Source: Aquabacterium sp. NJ1
Lineage (GTDB): Bacteria > Pseudomonadota > Gammaproteobacteria > Burkholderiales > Burkholderiaceae_C
Assembly: GCF_000768065.1 (NCBI RefSeq)
Contig: NZ_JRKM01000001.1
Coordinates: forward strand, 1,550,001-1,614,000
DNA length: 64,000 nucleotides
Direction of reading: 5' to 3'
Shown: piece by piece, positions 41,775 through 51,076 of the stretch
Numbering within the stretch: position 1 is the first letter of the stretch
Layout of the letters: each line of letters begins with the position of its first letter
Position numbers and translations under genes: made by a program
Notes under the pieces: generated by a model
Seen by the model: only the letters and a program-made list of their open reading frames with translations
What the model was told of the DNA's origin: nothing
Databases searched by the model: none

Positions 41775-41780
41775 ATTGTA
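41775..41780 (-). promoter_or_regulatory. -10 box of the glyA leader
   Basis: TACAAT on the reverse strand is 13-15 bp before the aptamer. The -35 region (near 41798-41803) is a poor match. It overlaps the 3' end of the upstream transglycosylase gene region. Confidence 0.45.
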
Positions 41781-41796
41781 TCGGAGAGCGCGGACT

Positions 41797-42837
41797 TTAG
41801 CGGATGCCCGTCAGCATCGCCACCTGCTCGACACGGCGGGCAGGTGCCGTTTGCACGGGTGCAGGCTCGCTGGCCACCGAAGCGGCAGGCTGAACGCCAG
41901 CGGGACTGGTTGCAGCCGCCCCCGACTTGGCCGCCACAGCCGGCGCGGCAGGCACGTCAGCCTGAACCACGGCTTGCGGCAAGGACACCGTCACCGGCAG
42001 CTTGACGCCATTGGCCACCTGGCGCAGATAGGCCTGCTCGGCCAGCACCTTGGCGGCATATCCACCGTCATCCACCAGATTGGCCGCGCCCACGTAGTAC
42101 TTCAGGCCCCCCTCCAGGCTGCCCGCCTTGCGGATGCAGTCCTTGAGCACCTGCACGCCCACGCGCAGATTGGTCACCGGGTCGAATGCCGCATTCTGGC
42201 CACCGAAGATCTCGTACTTGTCATGGTGCACGCGGGTCATCACCTGCATCAGGCCCTGCGCGCCCACATGGCTCTGCGCAAACGGGTTGAAGCCCGATTC
42301 GATGGCCATCACGGCCAGCACCAGCGTGGGCTCCAGGTTCATGTGGTGGCCCACCGTCCAGGCTTCCTGAACCAGGCGGCTGATGGGCTCGGGTGCCACG
42401 TTGTAGCGGCGCGAGATCCAATACGCCACATTGGCCTGCTGGCGGTTCAGCTCAGCCGGGTTCGTGGCGGTGGCGCGCTGAATGGCTTCAGGCTCGGCCA
42501 TGGCCAGCAACTCGCCCTCATCCTCACCCGCATCAGCCGACGCGCTGGCGCGCAGGTTGGCACGCTCCATCAGCCAGCTCAAGGCTTGCGTCTCCAGCGT
42601 GGCGCGCACATCGGCGCGGCCCATCAGGAACAGGGTGCCCACCACGGCAACCAGGCCCAGCATGGCCAGGGCGTTGTGGCTGACAAAACGCACACCTTCG
42701 ACCACATCCAGCACGAACAACACGGCAGGCGAACGCAGGCGCTTCACCCCACGAGCGGGCTTGCGCACCGCCTCTACTTCATCGGCACCAGGCGCGATGC
42801 CCTCAGGGCTCATCGCGGCACAGTCAAACGCTGTCAT
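41797..42837 (-). CDS. Membrane-anchored lytic transglycosylase (SLT domain)
   Basis: This 346-residue protein cleaves peptidoglycan between MurNAc and GlcNAc. The ATG at 42837 is preceded by AAAGGAG at ideal distance, so the longer open frame upstream is not used. A transmembrane helix lies near 55-75 (ALAMLGLVAVVGTLFLMG). The SLT domain (about 150-275) has the catalytic Glu in AVMAIESGFNPFAQS and then GAQGLMQVM. The C-terminal 70 residues are Ala/Pro/Val-rich and disordered. It could open the wall for pili or flagella; that is speculation. Confidence 0.85.
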   Translation of the reverse strand: MTAFDCAAMSPEGIAPGADEVEAVRKPARGVKRLRSPAVLFVLDVVEGVRFVSHNALAMLGLVAVVGTLFLMGRADVRATLETQALSWLMERANLRASASADAGEDEGELLAMAEPEAIQRATATNPAELNRQQANVAYWISRRYNVAPEPISRLVQEAWTVGHHMNLEPTLVLAVMAIESGFNPFAQSHVGAQGLMQVMTRVHHDKYEIFGGQNAAFDPVTNLRVGVQVLKDCIRKAGSLEGGLKYYVGAANLVDDGGYAAKVLAEQAYLRQVANGVKLPVTVSLPQAVVQADVPAAPAVAAKSGAAATSPAGVQPAASVASEPAPVQTAPARRVEQVAMLTGIR

Positions 42838-43156
42838 GCTTCTCCTTTCCTCACGTCGCCGGTGGCAACGGGTGGGCCAGAAGGCCTCACACCCCGTCAC
42901 CCCCAAGGCGCCAGTGATAATGGCCCCGGCTTGAATCGACGGCGCGCGCGGTGCAGTGCTCGCAAAGGCCATCGACAAGGCCTGCAAGACTTCCGCAGAC
43001 CCGTTGAACTGCCAGGGCTCGCAGCGCTGCACGCCCGTAGGCGTGCACAAGGGAAAACCCGGTAAAAATGCGTAACCGGGTACGTCGGGGCGGATTCTAG
43101 GCAGGCCTGTAATAACCAGTCAAGCATATAGAACACACCTCTTATAACTTCAGAAG

Positions 43157-44746
43157 ATGAAATACCGTGATTTGCGCGACTTCGTGGCAGGCCTGGAGCG
43201 GCTTGGCGAGCTCAAACGCGTCCAAGAGCCTGTATCTACGCACTTGGAAATGACCGCACTGAGTGACCGCGTGCTGCGCGCGGGTGGCCCGGCCTTGTGG
43301 TTCGAGCAGCCTGTACCCCCTCAAAGAGGTGGGTCGACTAACGCAAACCGTTACAAAGTGCCAGTCCTGGCCAACCTGTTTGGCACACCTCGCCGTGTGG
43401 CTTTGGGCATGGGTGCCGATGACGTGAGCGAGCTTCGTGATATTGGCCGCGTGCTGGCCAGCCTCAAGGAGCCCGAGCCGCCCCGGGGCCTCAAGGATGC
43501 GGGCAAGCTGCTGCAGATGGCCAAGGCCTTGTGGGACATGAAGCCCTCCACCTCGCGCAGCGCCCCCTGCCAGGCCGAGGTGCGTGAAGGCAGCGAGGTC
43601 GACCTGACCGAGTTGCCCATCCAGCACTGCTGGCCCGACGACGCCGCCCCCCTGCTGACCTGGGGCCTCGTGGTCACACGCGGGCCGCAAAACGTGCCCA
43701 ACCCACGCCGCCGGCAGAACCTGGGCATCTACCGCCAGCAACTCATTGGCAAGCGCCAGCTGATCATGCGCTGGCTGGCCCACCGCGGTGGCGCGCTGGA
43801 CTTCCGCGAGTTCGCGCTGGCCAACCCCGGCCAGCCCTTCCCTATTGCGGTGGCCCTGGGCGCCGACCCGGCCACCATCCTGGGCGCCGTCACGCCCGTG
43901 CCGGATTCATTGAGTGAGTACCAGTTCGCCGGCCTGCTGCGCGGCAGCCGCACCGAGGTGGTCAACACCGCCGTGGGCGAAGGCGAGCAGTACCTGCAGG
44001 TGCCTGCGAGCGCCGAATTCGTGCTGGAGGGGCACATCCCCACCGCCCCCGCTGGCTACAAAGGCACCAGCGAGCACGGCGTGCCCTTGATGGAGCGCGG
44101 CGGGTACTTGCACGCACTAGAAGGCCCGTTCGGCGACCACACCGGCTATTACAACGAGCAGGACTGGTTCCCCGTCTTCGAAGTGCAGCGCATGACCAAC
44201 CGCAAGGACCCGGTCTACCACTCTACCTATACAGGCAAACCGCCCGATGAACCCGCCGTGCTGGGCGTGGCACTCAATGAAGTCTTCGTGCCCATTCTGC
44301 AAAAGCAGTTCCCGGAGATCGTGGACTTCTACCTGCCCCCCGAGGGCTGCAGCTACCGCATGGCCATCATCAGCATCAAGAAGGCCTATCCGGGCCACGC
44401 CAAACGCCTGATGTTTGGCCTGTGGAGCTTCCTGCGCCAGTTCATGTACACCAAGTTCATCGTGGTGTGTGACGACGACGTCAACATCCGCGACTGGCAG
44501 GAAGTGATCTGGGCCATCACCACCCGCATGGACCCGGCGCGTGACACGACCCTGGTCGAAAACACGCCCATCGACTACCTGGATTTCGCCTCGCCGGTCA
44601 GCGGCCTGGGCGGCAAGATGGGGCTGGACGCCACCAACAAATGGCCTGGCGAAACCAGCCGCGAATGGGGCCGCACCATCACCATGCCCGAACAGGTCAA
44701 CGCCCGAGTGGACGACATCGTTTCGCGGATTCTTCAAAAGCCGTGA
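43157..44746 (+). CDS. ubiD: 4-hydroxy-3-polyprenylbenzoate decarboxylase UbiD
   Basis: This prenylated-FMN-dependent decarboxylase acts in ubiquinone synthesis. The 529-residue length is slightly long because of a small insertion ([12 protein letters not shown]) near 56. Family segments include [20 protein letters not shown] at the start, [20 protein letters not shown] near the end, and [20 protein letters not shown] in the cofactor region. UbiX, which makes the cofactor, is not in the window. The gene stands alone, followed by a structured spacer and terminator. Confidence 0.95.
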   Translation: MKYRDLRDFVAGLERLGELKRVQEPVSTHLEMTALSDRVLRAGGPALWFEQPVPPQRGGSTNANRYKVPVLANLFGTPRRVALGMGADDVSELRDIGRVLASLKEPEPPRGLKDAGKLLQMAKALWDMKPSTSRSAPCQAEVREGSEVDLTELPIQHCWPDDAAPLLTWGLVVTRGPQNVPNPRRRQNLGIYRQQLIGKRQLIMRWLAHRGGALDFREFALANPGQPFPIAVALGADPATILGAVTPVPDSLSEYQFAGLLRGSRTEVVNTAVGEGEQYLQVPASAEFVLEGHIPTAPAGYKGTSEHGVPLMERGGYLHALEGPFGDHTGYYNEQDWFPVFEVQRMTNRKDPVYHSTYTGKPPDEPAVLGVALNEVFVPILQKQFPEIVDFYLPPEGCSYRMAIISIKKAYPGHAKRLMFGLWSFLRQFMYTKFIVVCDDDVNIRDWQEVIWAITTRMDPARDTTLVENTPIDYLDFASPVSGLGGKMGLDATNKWPGETSREWGRTITMPEQVNARVDDIVSRILQKP

Positions 44747-44808
44747 CAAGCGCCCAGCTATCCGACAAACGGACTTGCGTTGCCTGAGCGCTTGATCTAC
44801 TCTTCACT

Positions 44809-44884
44809 TGCCTGCTGCGAGCAGGCACTTCAATAAGACGCAGTCACTGCGTCTTGGGATGCGGCAAAACCAACATCTTTTGCC
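44809..44884 (+). ncRNA. Candidate structured RNA downstream of ubiD
   Basis: Three hairpins follow one another: TGCCTGCT/AGCAGGCA (44809-44827, perfect 8-bp stem, 3-nt loop), AAGACGCAGT/ACTGCGTCTT (44835-44855, perfect 10-bp arms around one base) and GGCAAAA/TTTTGCC (44863-44884). A strong terminator follows at 44914. No coding potential is seen. It may be a ubiD 3' UTR-derived or independent small RNA; a promoter was not convincingly found. Confidence 0.35.
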
Positions 44885-44913
44885 CTTTCCTCGGACGGCC
44901 CGCGTGCCGCTCC

Positions 44914-44945
44914 AACCCCCGGCTTCGCCCGGGGGTTTCTCTTTT
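44914..44945 (+). terminator. Terminator after ubiD and the structured spacer
   Basis: AACCCCCGG/CCGGGGGTT form a 9-bp perfect stem with the loop CTTCGC, then TCTCTTTT on the + strand. Confidence 0.9.
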
Positions 44946-45813
44946 ATACGCCCGTGAGTTGCGCCAGCGCTTCTTTCAAGGCCACGCGCACATTGGTTGC
45001 CCCACCGACAGAGGGTAGCCAATCCAGCCCCCCTTCGCGGCGCCAGTAATGGGTAGGCGCCGGCGTCACTTTGAGCACAGGCCGATCCGGGTGCAAGGCC
45101 GCTTCGTGCCTGGCCGCTTCATTGAACACGCGCATCGCCCTGGGCATGTGGAAGGCGTCGGTCACCACCACGACCTCCTGCACCTGTTGCTCGCCCAGCA
45201 TCGTCACCGTCAGCAAGGCATTCTGGCGGGTGTCGGCCGAGCGAGTCTCCGTCCAGCGCAGGGGCACGCCGTAAAACTGCTGGGCCACACGCGCGGCAGT
45301 TTCCGCTTCTGAAGCCCCCACATCCCCCTGCTGTGCCCAACCCACACCGCCGCTGAAGCCAACAGGCAAGCCCGTGCGATGCCCCAACCAGATGGCATAG
45401 CGCAAGCGCTCCGCCGAGAAGTGCGTCAGGTCGGACACCCCATACTCGGGCGCCAGAGGCTCACGCCCCGCCCCCAGCGCCATGACCGCCACAGACGGCG
45501 CCACGGCACCACCTCGACCGGCCCGTCGCAACTGGGCCACTTGCTGAGCATAGGCCTTGCCAGCCGCCTCCAGCCTGGCCAGTTCGGCCCCTTGCAAAGG
45601 GCCCGGCGGCTTCAGAACGTGGTCTTGCAAGGCCAGCGCCGTGACCTGGCAGTTGCTGAACCAGATCCCCAGCACCCCCAGCAAAAGCACCAGATACCCC
45701 AGCCCTCGCCGAGGCAGGATCAAACGTGCCCCCACCACGATCAGCACCAGAAACGGCACGGGCGGCAAGACCAATGCAGTCAACAACGGCTTGTAAGACG
45801 CCCAATCACCCAT
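44944..45813 (-). CDS. YdcF/ElyC-family membrane protein (DUF218)
   Basis: This 289-residue protein has two N-terminal hydrophobic helices (about 12-32 and 40-57) and a C-terminal DUF218 domain with VMALGAGREP, SGGVGWAQQG, TRQNALLTVTML and VVTDAFHMPRAMRVF. E. coli ElyC acts in envelope polymer metabolism with undecaprenyl phosphate. The start at 45813 (MGDWASYK) was preferred to one three codons upstream. It is divergent from msrA. Confidence 0.85.
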   Translation of the reverse strand: MGDWASYKPLLTALVLPPVPFLVLIVVGARLILPRRGLGYLVLLLGVLGIWFSNCQVTALALQDHVLKPPGPLQGAELARLEAAGKAYAQQVAQLRRAGRGGAVAPSVAVMALGAGREPLAPEYGVSDLTHFSAERLRYAIWLGHRTGLPVGFSGGVGWAQQGDVGASEAETAARVAQQFYGVPLRWTETRSADTRQNALLTVTMLGEQQVQEVVVVTDAFHMPRAMRVFNEAARHEAALHPDRPVLKVTPAPTHYWRREGGLDWLPSVGGATNVRVALKEALAQLTGV

Positions 45814-45942
45814 GCAGACCACCCCACTTCTGTTTCATCAGCACCCAGCCTGGCCACCAACGGATTACCGACATCAACCGGCGACACACACAAGGGGCAC
45901 TTCGTTTGGATAATGTCTCAGTCTAAGCAAAGAAAGCACCTG

Positions 45943-46533
45943 ATGAGCGCACACAACCCCACCACCGATGCCGTCAGACAGGAAGAGAACTGGGAAGAAG
46001 CCACCTTTGGTGGTGGCTGCTTCTGGTGCGTCGAAACCGTGTTCAACCAGCTACGCGGGGTGCTGGAGGCCGAATCGGGCTACAGCAACGGCCAGCATCC
46101 CCACCCGACCTATGAAGACGTGTGCAGTGGCCACACAGGCCATGCCGAGGTCGTGCGCGTGCGTTTCGACCCCACACAGGTCAGCTACCCGCAGTTGCTG
46201 GAGGTCTTTTTCGCCATCCACGACCCGACCACGCTCAACCGGCAAGGCCATGACGTGGGCACGCAATACCGCTCGGGCATCTACACGCACAGCGCCCGAC
46301 AAGCCGAACAGGCCCGAGACATCATCGACGAGCTGGCCACCAGCCGTGTCTTCCGCGACCCGATCGTCACCGAAGTGCTGCCCGTGAGCAACTACCACCC
46401 AGCGGAGGCCTACCACCAGCGCTACTTCGAGCACCACCCTTCACAGGGCTACTGCGCCGTGGTGATCGGCCCCAAGGTCGAGAAATTCCGCAAGACGTTT
46501 GTGGAGTTGCTCAAGGGGCCAGGCGCTGAATGA
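45943..46533 (+). CDS. msrA: Peptide methionine (S)-S-oxide reductase
   Basis: MsrA repairs oxidised methionine. From the ATG at 45943 it has 196 residues; another start ten codons upstream is possible. The catalytic motif GGGCFWCVE places the nucleophile at Cys26. Further family segments are [20 protein letters not shown] (partly cited) and [12 protein letters not shown]. The last 23 bp overlap the end of the convergent pdxH. No msrB is adjacent. Confidence 0.95.
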   Translation: MSAHNPTTDAVRQEENWEEATFGGGCFWCVETVFNQLRGVLEAESGYSNGQHPHPTYEDVCSGHTGHAEVVRVRFDPTQVSYPQLLEVFFAIHDPTTLNRQGHDVGTQYRSGIYTHSARQAEQARDIIDELATSRVFRDPIVTEVLPVSNYHPAEAYHQRYFEHHPSQGYCAVVIGPKVEKFRKTFVELLKGPGAE

Positions 46534-47161
46534 GCCAGTTGCCATCCGCCTGCAAGTCGTAGGCGATGCGGTCGTGCAGACGCGAACTGCGCCCTTGCCA
46601 GAACTCCCAGTGATCCGGCACGAGGCGGTAGCCGCCCCAATGCGCCGGCCGCGGCGGGTTGTCACCCAGCTTGGCTTGCTGCTCCTTCCAGGCGGCCTCC
46701 AGCACCGCGCGGGACGGCAACACCTGGCTCTGGGGCGACGCCCAGGCACCAATGCGCGAACCAACGGGGCGGCTATGGTAGTAGGCGTCTGAATCTGCCT
46801 CCGACACGCGGGTCACCCGGCCCTCGATGCGCACCACGCGCTCCAGCTCGGGCCAGAAGAACTGCATGGCGGCCATGGCGTTGCTCGCCAGGTCCTGCCC
46901 CTTGCGGCTGCCGTAATTGGTGAACCACACCAGGCCGCTGGCATCTGCCCCCTTGAGCAGCAACACCCGCGTCGAGGGGCGGCCTTCGGCGCTGACCGTG
47001 GCCAGCGTCATCGCATTGGGCTCCAGCGCCTTGGCACGCACCGCCTCGTCAAACCAGTGGTGAAACTGGTCGATGGGTTGTGGACGAACATGCGACTCAT
47101 CGAGTTCGGCTTGTTCATAGCTTTTGCGCATCTGCGCCAGATCGTGCGGTGTCTTGTCCAT
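46511..47161 (-). CDS. pdxH: Pyridoxamine/pyridoxine 5'-phosphate oxidase
   Basis: This FMN enzyme makes pyridoxal 5'-phosphate, the cofactor of GlyA among others. The start at 47161 ([16 protein letters not shown]) gives 216 residues; an alternative adds ten. Diagnostic segments are [38 protein letters not shown] and the C-terminal [15 protein letters not shown] with QRLAP at the end. Convergent with msrA, overlapping by 23 bp. Confidence 0.95.
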   Translation of the reverse strand: MDKTPHDLAQMRKSYEQAELDESHVRPQPIDQFHHWFDEAVRAKALEPNAMTLATVSAEGRPSTRVLLLKGADASGLVWFTNYGSRKGQDLASNAMAAMQFFWPELERVVRIEGRVTRVSEADSDAYYHSRPVGSRIGAWASPQSQVLPSRAVLEAAWKEQQAKLGDNPPRPAHWGGYRLVPDHWEFWQGRSSRLHDRIAYDLQADGNWLIQRLAP

Positions 47162-47299
47162 AGTTGCAGTATCGACCAGTTCGATTCCCACCTGAAATGA
47201 CGAGGATCAATTCTGCGCTCGGGTATGCCCCTAGGTGAAGCCTCGGTGGTGCAATGCAGCAAAACGGCTCACACTTTGTTGCAACATCTGGGGACGATC

Positions 47300-47923
47300 A
47301 TGGACCGTTTGCCTACTTTGCTGGTGTTGGCTAGTGCTCCTTCCAGAACGGAAGAAATTGTATCCCCCCCTAGTGCACTAAGGGCATTTTCGACGTTGGA
47401 TTCGACACTTCGAATGGGGTTATCTAGTGGGCTACCTATTTTGTTAGCGGCCCCCGCAGTGATCGGCATACGCGCCCGTCAGCTGCTCTCCGGCAATTGC
47501 GTGATTGACGTATCAGACAACGTGCAGAATGAGCAATTACAAACGGACCTCTTTACTCGCGCCGTTGTAGCAGGCGTACTATCCAGCGCAAACGCCAATG
47601 GTTGGATACTGTTACCTGCCAATACCCCAATGCTTAGGAGTGAAACCTTAAAAAAGGTCGCTCATGCTATGGCGACACAATCAGTTGTTTACCCTCAATT
47701 TCGCCAAATACCCGGACATCCAATTGGGTTCTCCTCCGAGTTCTTTTCGGAATTGATACGCATGCAAAGTGAACGTGATTTTTTGCGTCTAATTGCACGC
47801 TACCCTGCTCAAGGAATTGACGTTGACGATCCCGGAATTTTGCTTGGAGAAGGGTTACCTTCAGATCAAAGATTCACAATCAATCAAATAACCACAGCAC
47901 AACATTCGCGACTGGCAAATTAA
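47300..47923 (+). CDS. MobA-like nucleotidyltransferase-fold protein, degenerate motif
   Basis: This 207-residue protein (start 47300, MDRLPTLLVLASAP) fits the MobA/MocA NTP-transferase fold: a first strand LLVLASAPSRTEE where active enzymes have a glycine-rich LAAGxSxRMG, a mid-protein WILLPANTPML in place of LGDMPLV, and PGHPIGFSSEFF like the conserved GHPVLF. The nucleotide-binding glycines and the metal-binding Asp are thus altered, so activity is doubtful. A start 25 codons upstream is open. Base composition is more AT-rich than its neighbours. The role is unknown. Confidence 0.6.
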   Translation: MDRLPTLLVLASAPSRTEEIVSPPSALRAFSTLDSTLRMGLSSGLPILLAAPAVIGIRARQLLSGNCVIDVSDNVQNEQLQTDLFTRAVVAGVLSSANANGWILLPANTPMLRSETLKKVAHAMATQSVVYPQFRQIPGHPIGFSSEFFSELIRMQSERDFLRLIARYPAQGIDVDDPGILLGEGLPSDQRFTINQITTAQHSRLAN

Positions 47924-47947
47924 AAAAGCCCCACTGGGGGCTTTTTT
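47922..47947. terminator. Bidirectional terminator
   Basis: AAAAAAGCCCC/GGGGCTTTTTT pair around a 4-nt loop, with A and T runs on either side. It serves the MobA-like gene on the + strand and the converging barrel gene on the - strand. Confidence 0.9.
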
Positions 47948-47971
47948 AATTACAACGAACAATCCAGCCAG

Positions 47972-48613
47972 TCAAAAAGCCTTCTCCGCCCCTAAACCAA
48001 CCATACTTGCATTACCCTTGTGTCCTGCGACATCAAACTTCGTAATGTCAAAAGTACCAATCAACTTGATCAAATCAGGAATATCGTATTCAACGCCAAG
48101 CCCAAGGTAGGGCTTTAGCTTGGAAGCCGACTCACTACCTCTTGATTGGCCATTAACTTCAGTGCGATATGTGGAAGTCACATATGCAGCACCAGCCTTA
48201 ACACTAAACGCAACCTGATCGACCAAAGGAATTTTTGCAACCAACGCCACAGACAATGCATTGGTATCGGCAGAGTATTGAGCAGGAACAACACGAGTTG
48301 CATTCAACCCAGTATTATCAGCATCGTAGTACACCTCAGTTGCAGTAGCGTCTTTTGTTCGGGCTCGCCCAAATTGAAAGTAAGAAACCTCAAAGGCACC
48401 AATCTTACCAAATCCAAAATCAACTGTATTTTTAGGGGATAAGGCTGCCCCCCCATAAAACTTCCACCCTTTTGCCGACTTATCGCACCCTCCAGCAGAA
48501 GGGCAACCAAAATCAACATTAGTGAAGGAATAAACAGCGCCAGCATAGCCTTGAGAGTAGGCAGCGGGCACCAGCGAGAAAAATGCTGTTACGACAGCCA
48601 AAACGCGCTTCAT
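47972..48613 (-). CDS. Outer-membrane beta-barrel protein of unknown function
   Basis: This 213-residue secreted protein has a signal peptide (MKRVLAVVTAFFSLVPAAYSQ) and alternating amphipathic strands, ending in Phe (GLGAEKAF), the usual signal for outer-membrane insertion. It contains CPSAGGCDKSAKGWKFYGG near the N-terminus, with a possible disulfide. The start at 48613 was chosen for the signal peptide; the longer frame lacks one. It lies 38 bp after the OmpW-like gene and shares its low GC, so both may be co-transcribed. Confidence 0.7.
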   Translation of the reverse strand: MKRVLAVVTAFFSLVPAAYSQGYAGAVYSFTNVDFGCPSAGGCDKSAKGWKFYGGAALSPKNTVDFGFGKIGAFEVSYFQFGRARTKDATATEVYYDADNTGLNATRVVPAQYSADTNALSVALVAKIPLVDQVAFSVKAGAAYVTSTYRTEVNGQSRGSESASKLKPYLGLGVEYDIPDLIKLIGTFDITKFDVAGHKGNASMVGLGAEKAF

Positions 48614-48650
48614 AGAACGTCCTTGAAAAATTAGAAAATACAAGGCACGA

Positions 48651-49742
48651 TCAGAAAGATCGTCCCACGCCAAAGGTAAACAGCGTGTTATCCAAAGTGG
48701 TCGACGTCTTCCGCACGTAAGTCCCAAGATTACAGGTACTATTGCCAAATTTCTGCTTAGCGAGGTCGCACATCAAGGCTGTAGTAGACACAGGACTATT
48801 TTCGATGGTGTAGGCCAACCTTGGACCGTAATCCTTCAAAACATCAGAGCCGCTCGTAATAGTTGTATTACGAGTAGTCAGCGTCGCATCCGTTTTGTAT
48901 CGAAGCTTACCGACGCTGATACTAGCATGCCATGATTCATCAATATTAGCCTTCAAGCCCAAGAAAGGCCCCCAACCCAGCACGTTCTCAACCGTAACCG
49001 TCGTATCTCCTGCGCTCGCCCCTCCTTGATATGCATTCAAATAATCGGTGGCTCTAGCATCAAAAAACATCGCATAGGAAGCACCAAATCCCAAGAATGG
49101 TCGAATTTGATCTTTTGCTGCCCCGAAATATCGCCCCAACACCGCCGTAGGTGGCAACATTTTTAAACTAACGATTTTTTGACCATTGAGGTGATTTGCA
49201 CCATCACCGTAGATATCAACTTTGAGTGGCGCAGCCAACACATAGGCTTCGAGCACCCAGCTAAGCTCATCATCCAGATAATACCCAACGGAAACGGCTG
49301 GGGTACCAACCATGGCTTGCCCGCGCGCCTTGATTCCACAGGGGGTTCCTATCCCACTAGCCTCACAGGTATAGCCCGAGGCAACATCATCAGGAATTGC
49401 ACCCACTCCAGGAATTTGACTAAACAGACTTGTATTCAGCGTATTAAACTGATTCTTACTAATCCCGTTGCTGGAGGTAAAAGTTGGATTACCCGAACCA
49501 AGTCGATTCTTGATTTCATCTGTCGCAACAACGGGGCCCGTTACATCATAAGTATTGCCAGAGGTTGTTTTTACATTCGCGCGGATGTAATTCAACCGGA
49601 AAAACATCCGATCACGAACCGAGGGCGACACCTTCGCGAAAATACTGTCCACAGTCTCGGCTTGAGCCGGAGCCACCATCGAAGCCAGCACTGCAGACAA
49701 AGCCACCGCGAACCCCGTTCGCGACAAGGCTGAAAATTTCAT
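48651..49742 (-). CDS. OmpW-family outer-membrane protein
   Basis: This 363-residue barrel protein has a signal peptide ending PAQA/ETVDS. The OmpW-like segments KMLPPTAVLGRYF and IRPFLGFGASYAMFF lie near 190-230, and the protein ends FTFGVGRSF. It is longer than typical OmpW (about 210) because of an N-terminal insert of about 100 residues rich in Ser/Thr/Asn, with a CEASGIGTPCG pair. OmpW proteins move small hydrophobic molecules. The AT-rich composition suggests recent acquisition or relaxed codon use. Confidence 0.75.
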   Translation of the reverse strand: MKFSALSRTGFAVALSAVLASMVAPAQAETVDSIFAKVSPSVRDRMFFRLNYIRANVKTTSGNTYDVTGPVVATDEIKNRLGSGNPTFTSSNGISKNQFNTLNTSLFSQIPGVGAIPDDVASGYTCEASGIGTPCGIKARGQAMVGTPAVSVGYYLDDELSWVLEAYVLAAPLKVDIYGDGANHLNGQKIVSLKMLPPTAVLGRYFGAAKDQIRPFLGFGASYAMFFDARATDYLNAYQGGASAGDTTVTVENVLGWGPFLGLKANIDESWHASISVGKLRYKTDATLTTRNTTITSGSDVLKDYGPRLAYTIENSPVSTTALMCDLAKQKFGNSTCNLGTYVRKTSTTLDNTLFTFGVGRSF

Positions 49743-49886
49743 GTCGTCTCCTCAATTAACCACACCCACCGCGACGGTGGCAACAATTTTGATCAAATAG
49801 CCTGGACAGGCGGAATCTGTGACTTTGTACCAGCCGGGCTGCAAAAGTCAATTGATGTAAATATCTAACCACAACACCAAAGAAAA

Positions 49887-49914
49887 AGCCGCTCGGCGCA
49901 GAGCGTGAGCGGCT
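49887..49914 (-). terminator. Terminator of PEP-CTERM gene 1
   Basis: On the reverse strand AGCCGCT (49914-49908) pairs with AGCGGCT (49893-49887), then TTTTTCTTT follows. It lies 50 bp after the stop of the gene. Confidence 0.8.
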
Positions 49915-49963
49915 CTTGACTGAAATCAGGATGCACGAGGTACACCCTGATTCAGACGACCAA

Positions 49964-50707
49964 TTACTTGGCGCGGCGACGAGCCACCAGGCCCATACCA
50001 GCCAAGCCCAGGCCCATCAGAGCGTAGCTCGAAGGCTCAGGCACAGCGGTGATCGTGGAAGTGATCGTACCGAAGTCAGTCACGCCCATCAGAGCCGACT
50101 TGCCCAGGTTCAGCAGCCCCAGGGACGTCACGAACTTGTTGAAACCGTCGGTGGTGATCGACAGGCCAGTCAGCGTCGTGGTGTAGGTGCCAGCACCAGC
50201 AACCGTGGTGTCGCCAGTGATGGAACCGATGTCCCACAGGTAGAAGTTGTTCAGGGTGCCCACGCCGTTGCCGCCGATGATCGTGGCGTAGACCTTCTTG
50301 TTGGCCAGGTCAACGTTCAGGTCGGTCACGGTCAGCGAACCGCCGCTGGACACGCTCTTCAGCACAGGAGCGGTCTGGGTAGCGCCACCGGTGGTAGCAG
50401 CAGACAGAACGGCGTTCGTGGCGGTGTCGATGGTCAGAGCGGTGATCGGAGCCGAAGCAGAAGCCTCGGTGTAGAAACCGTCAGAGTCCTTCAGAACGGT
50501 AGCGGTAGCAGCACCGTAGCCAGCCACGGAAACCTTCCCGGTGTCCAGAGCGCCCAGCAGGTCAGCGCTGAACGACAGCGAGCCAGAACCGGTGAAGGAC
50601 AGGCCGTTGTAGACCGTGCCCACGGGAACGGTCACGCTGGCGGCGCTGGCAACGCCAACTGCCACAAATGCTGCAGCAGCGACGATGCTCTTCATTGCAA
50701 ATTTCAT
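49964..50707 (-). CDS. PEP-CTERM sorting-domain protein, copy 1
   Basis: This 247-residue exported protein has a signal peptide (MKFAMKSIVAAAAFVAVGVASA) and a C-terminal PEP-CTERM signal: VPEPSSYALMGLGLAG followed by RRRAK. Exosortase (EpsH/XrtA type) would cut and anchor it during export; it is not in the window. The body is Ser/Thr/Gly-rich beta sequence and lacks Cys. It is highly similar to copy 2 along its whole length. The start at 50707 follows GGAGAAAAG on the reverse strand. Function unknown, possibly surface or matrix. Confidence 0.9.
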   Translation of the reverse strand: MKFAMKSIVAAAAFVAVGVASAASVTVPVGTVYNGLSFTGSGSLSFSADLLGALDTGKVSVAGYGAATATVLKDSDGFYTEASASAPITALTIDTATNAVLSAATTGGATQTAPVLKSVSSGGSLTVTDLNVDLANKKVYATIIGGNGVGTLNNFYLWDIGSITGDTTVAGAGTYTTTLTGLSITTDGFNKFVTSLGLLNLGKSALMGVTDFGTITSTITAVPEPSSYALMGLGLAGMGLVARRRAK

Positions 50708-50815
50708 GTCTTTTCTCCACTTTAAAGCGGCCCTTTGAAACTTCTCAGCTGTCAGAAGGCATCCGCGTCTTCCTTTGACGAGCACAGACTGGTCTTTCGA
50801 TGTCTGTTCGTCACA

Positions 50816-50845
50816 AGCATACCGGGCAATAGTTCACGGACACAA
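50816..50845 (-). promoter_or_regulatory. Promoter of PEP-CTERM gene 1
   Basis: TTGTGT (50845-50840) and TATGCT (50821-50816) are 18 bp apart on the reverse strand, about 110 bp before the ATG. The same boxes, in near-identical context (CCGTTGTG and ATCGAAAGA), occur before copy 2. Confidence 0.6.
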
Positions 50846-50924
50846 CGGCTGTTGCCCCTCAAACACGTACACGAAGGGTCAGGAAAACACCAGTTCCGAC
50901 CGGATTCCCCCGCATTCGGGTGTA

Positions 50925-50940
50925 GGGGTTACCCCCGAGA
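50925..50940 (-). promoter_or_regulatory. Conserved palindromic element upstream of PEP-CTERM gene 1
   Basis: TCTCGGGGGTAACCCC on the reverse strand contains the odd palindrome GGGGT-N-ACCCC. It starts exactly 80 bp from the -35 box, as in copy 2, and GATTTCA lies further upstream in both. It is a candidate operator for an activator. The rest of the 369-bp spacer (50708-51076) holds the promoter, the leader and the terminator of copy 2. Confidence 0.5.
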
Positions 50941-50993
50941 CAGGTTGAAATCGCCCCTAGGAGAGAGGGCGTATGCGCGCCAGACTTGTCGCG

Positions 50994-51027
50994 AAAAAAG
51001 CCGCCTGGCCTTTCGACCAGAGCGGCT
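50994..51027 (-). terminator. Terminator of PEP-CTERM gene 2
   Basis: AAGCCGC/GCGGCTT with inner CTGG/CCAG pairing, followed on the reverse strand by TTTTTTC. Confidence 0.8.
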
Positions 51028-51076
51028 TGCACATGTAACCCTTTGAGCGGGGTTGGCAACCCCTGATACAGCGCCG

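Noticed and set aside
44809..44937. 6S RNA for the structured region after ubiD
   Set aside because: It is short and forms separate hairpins rather than one long rod with a central bubble, and it is not next to zapA or ygfA-type genes.
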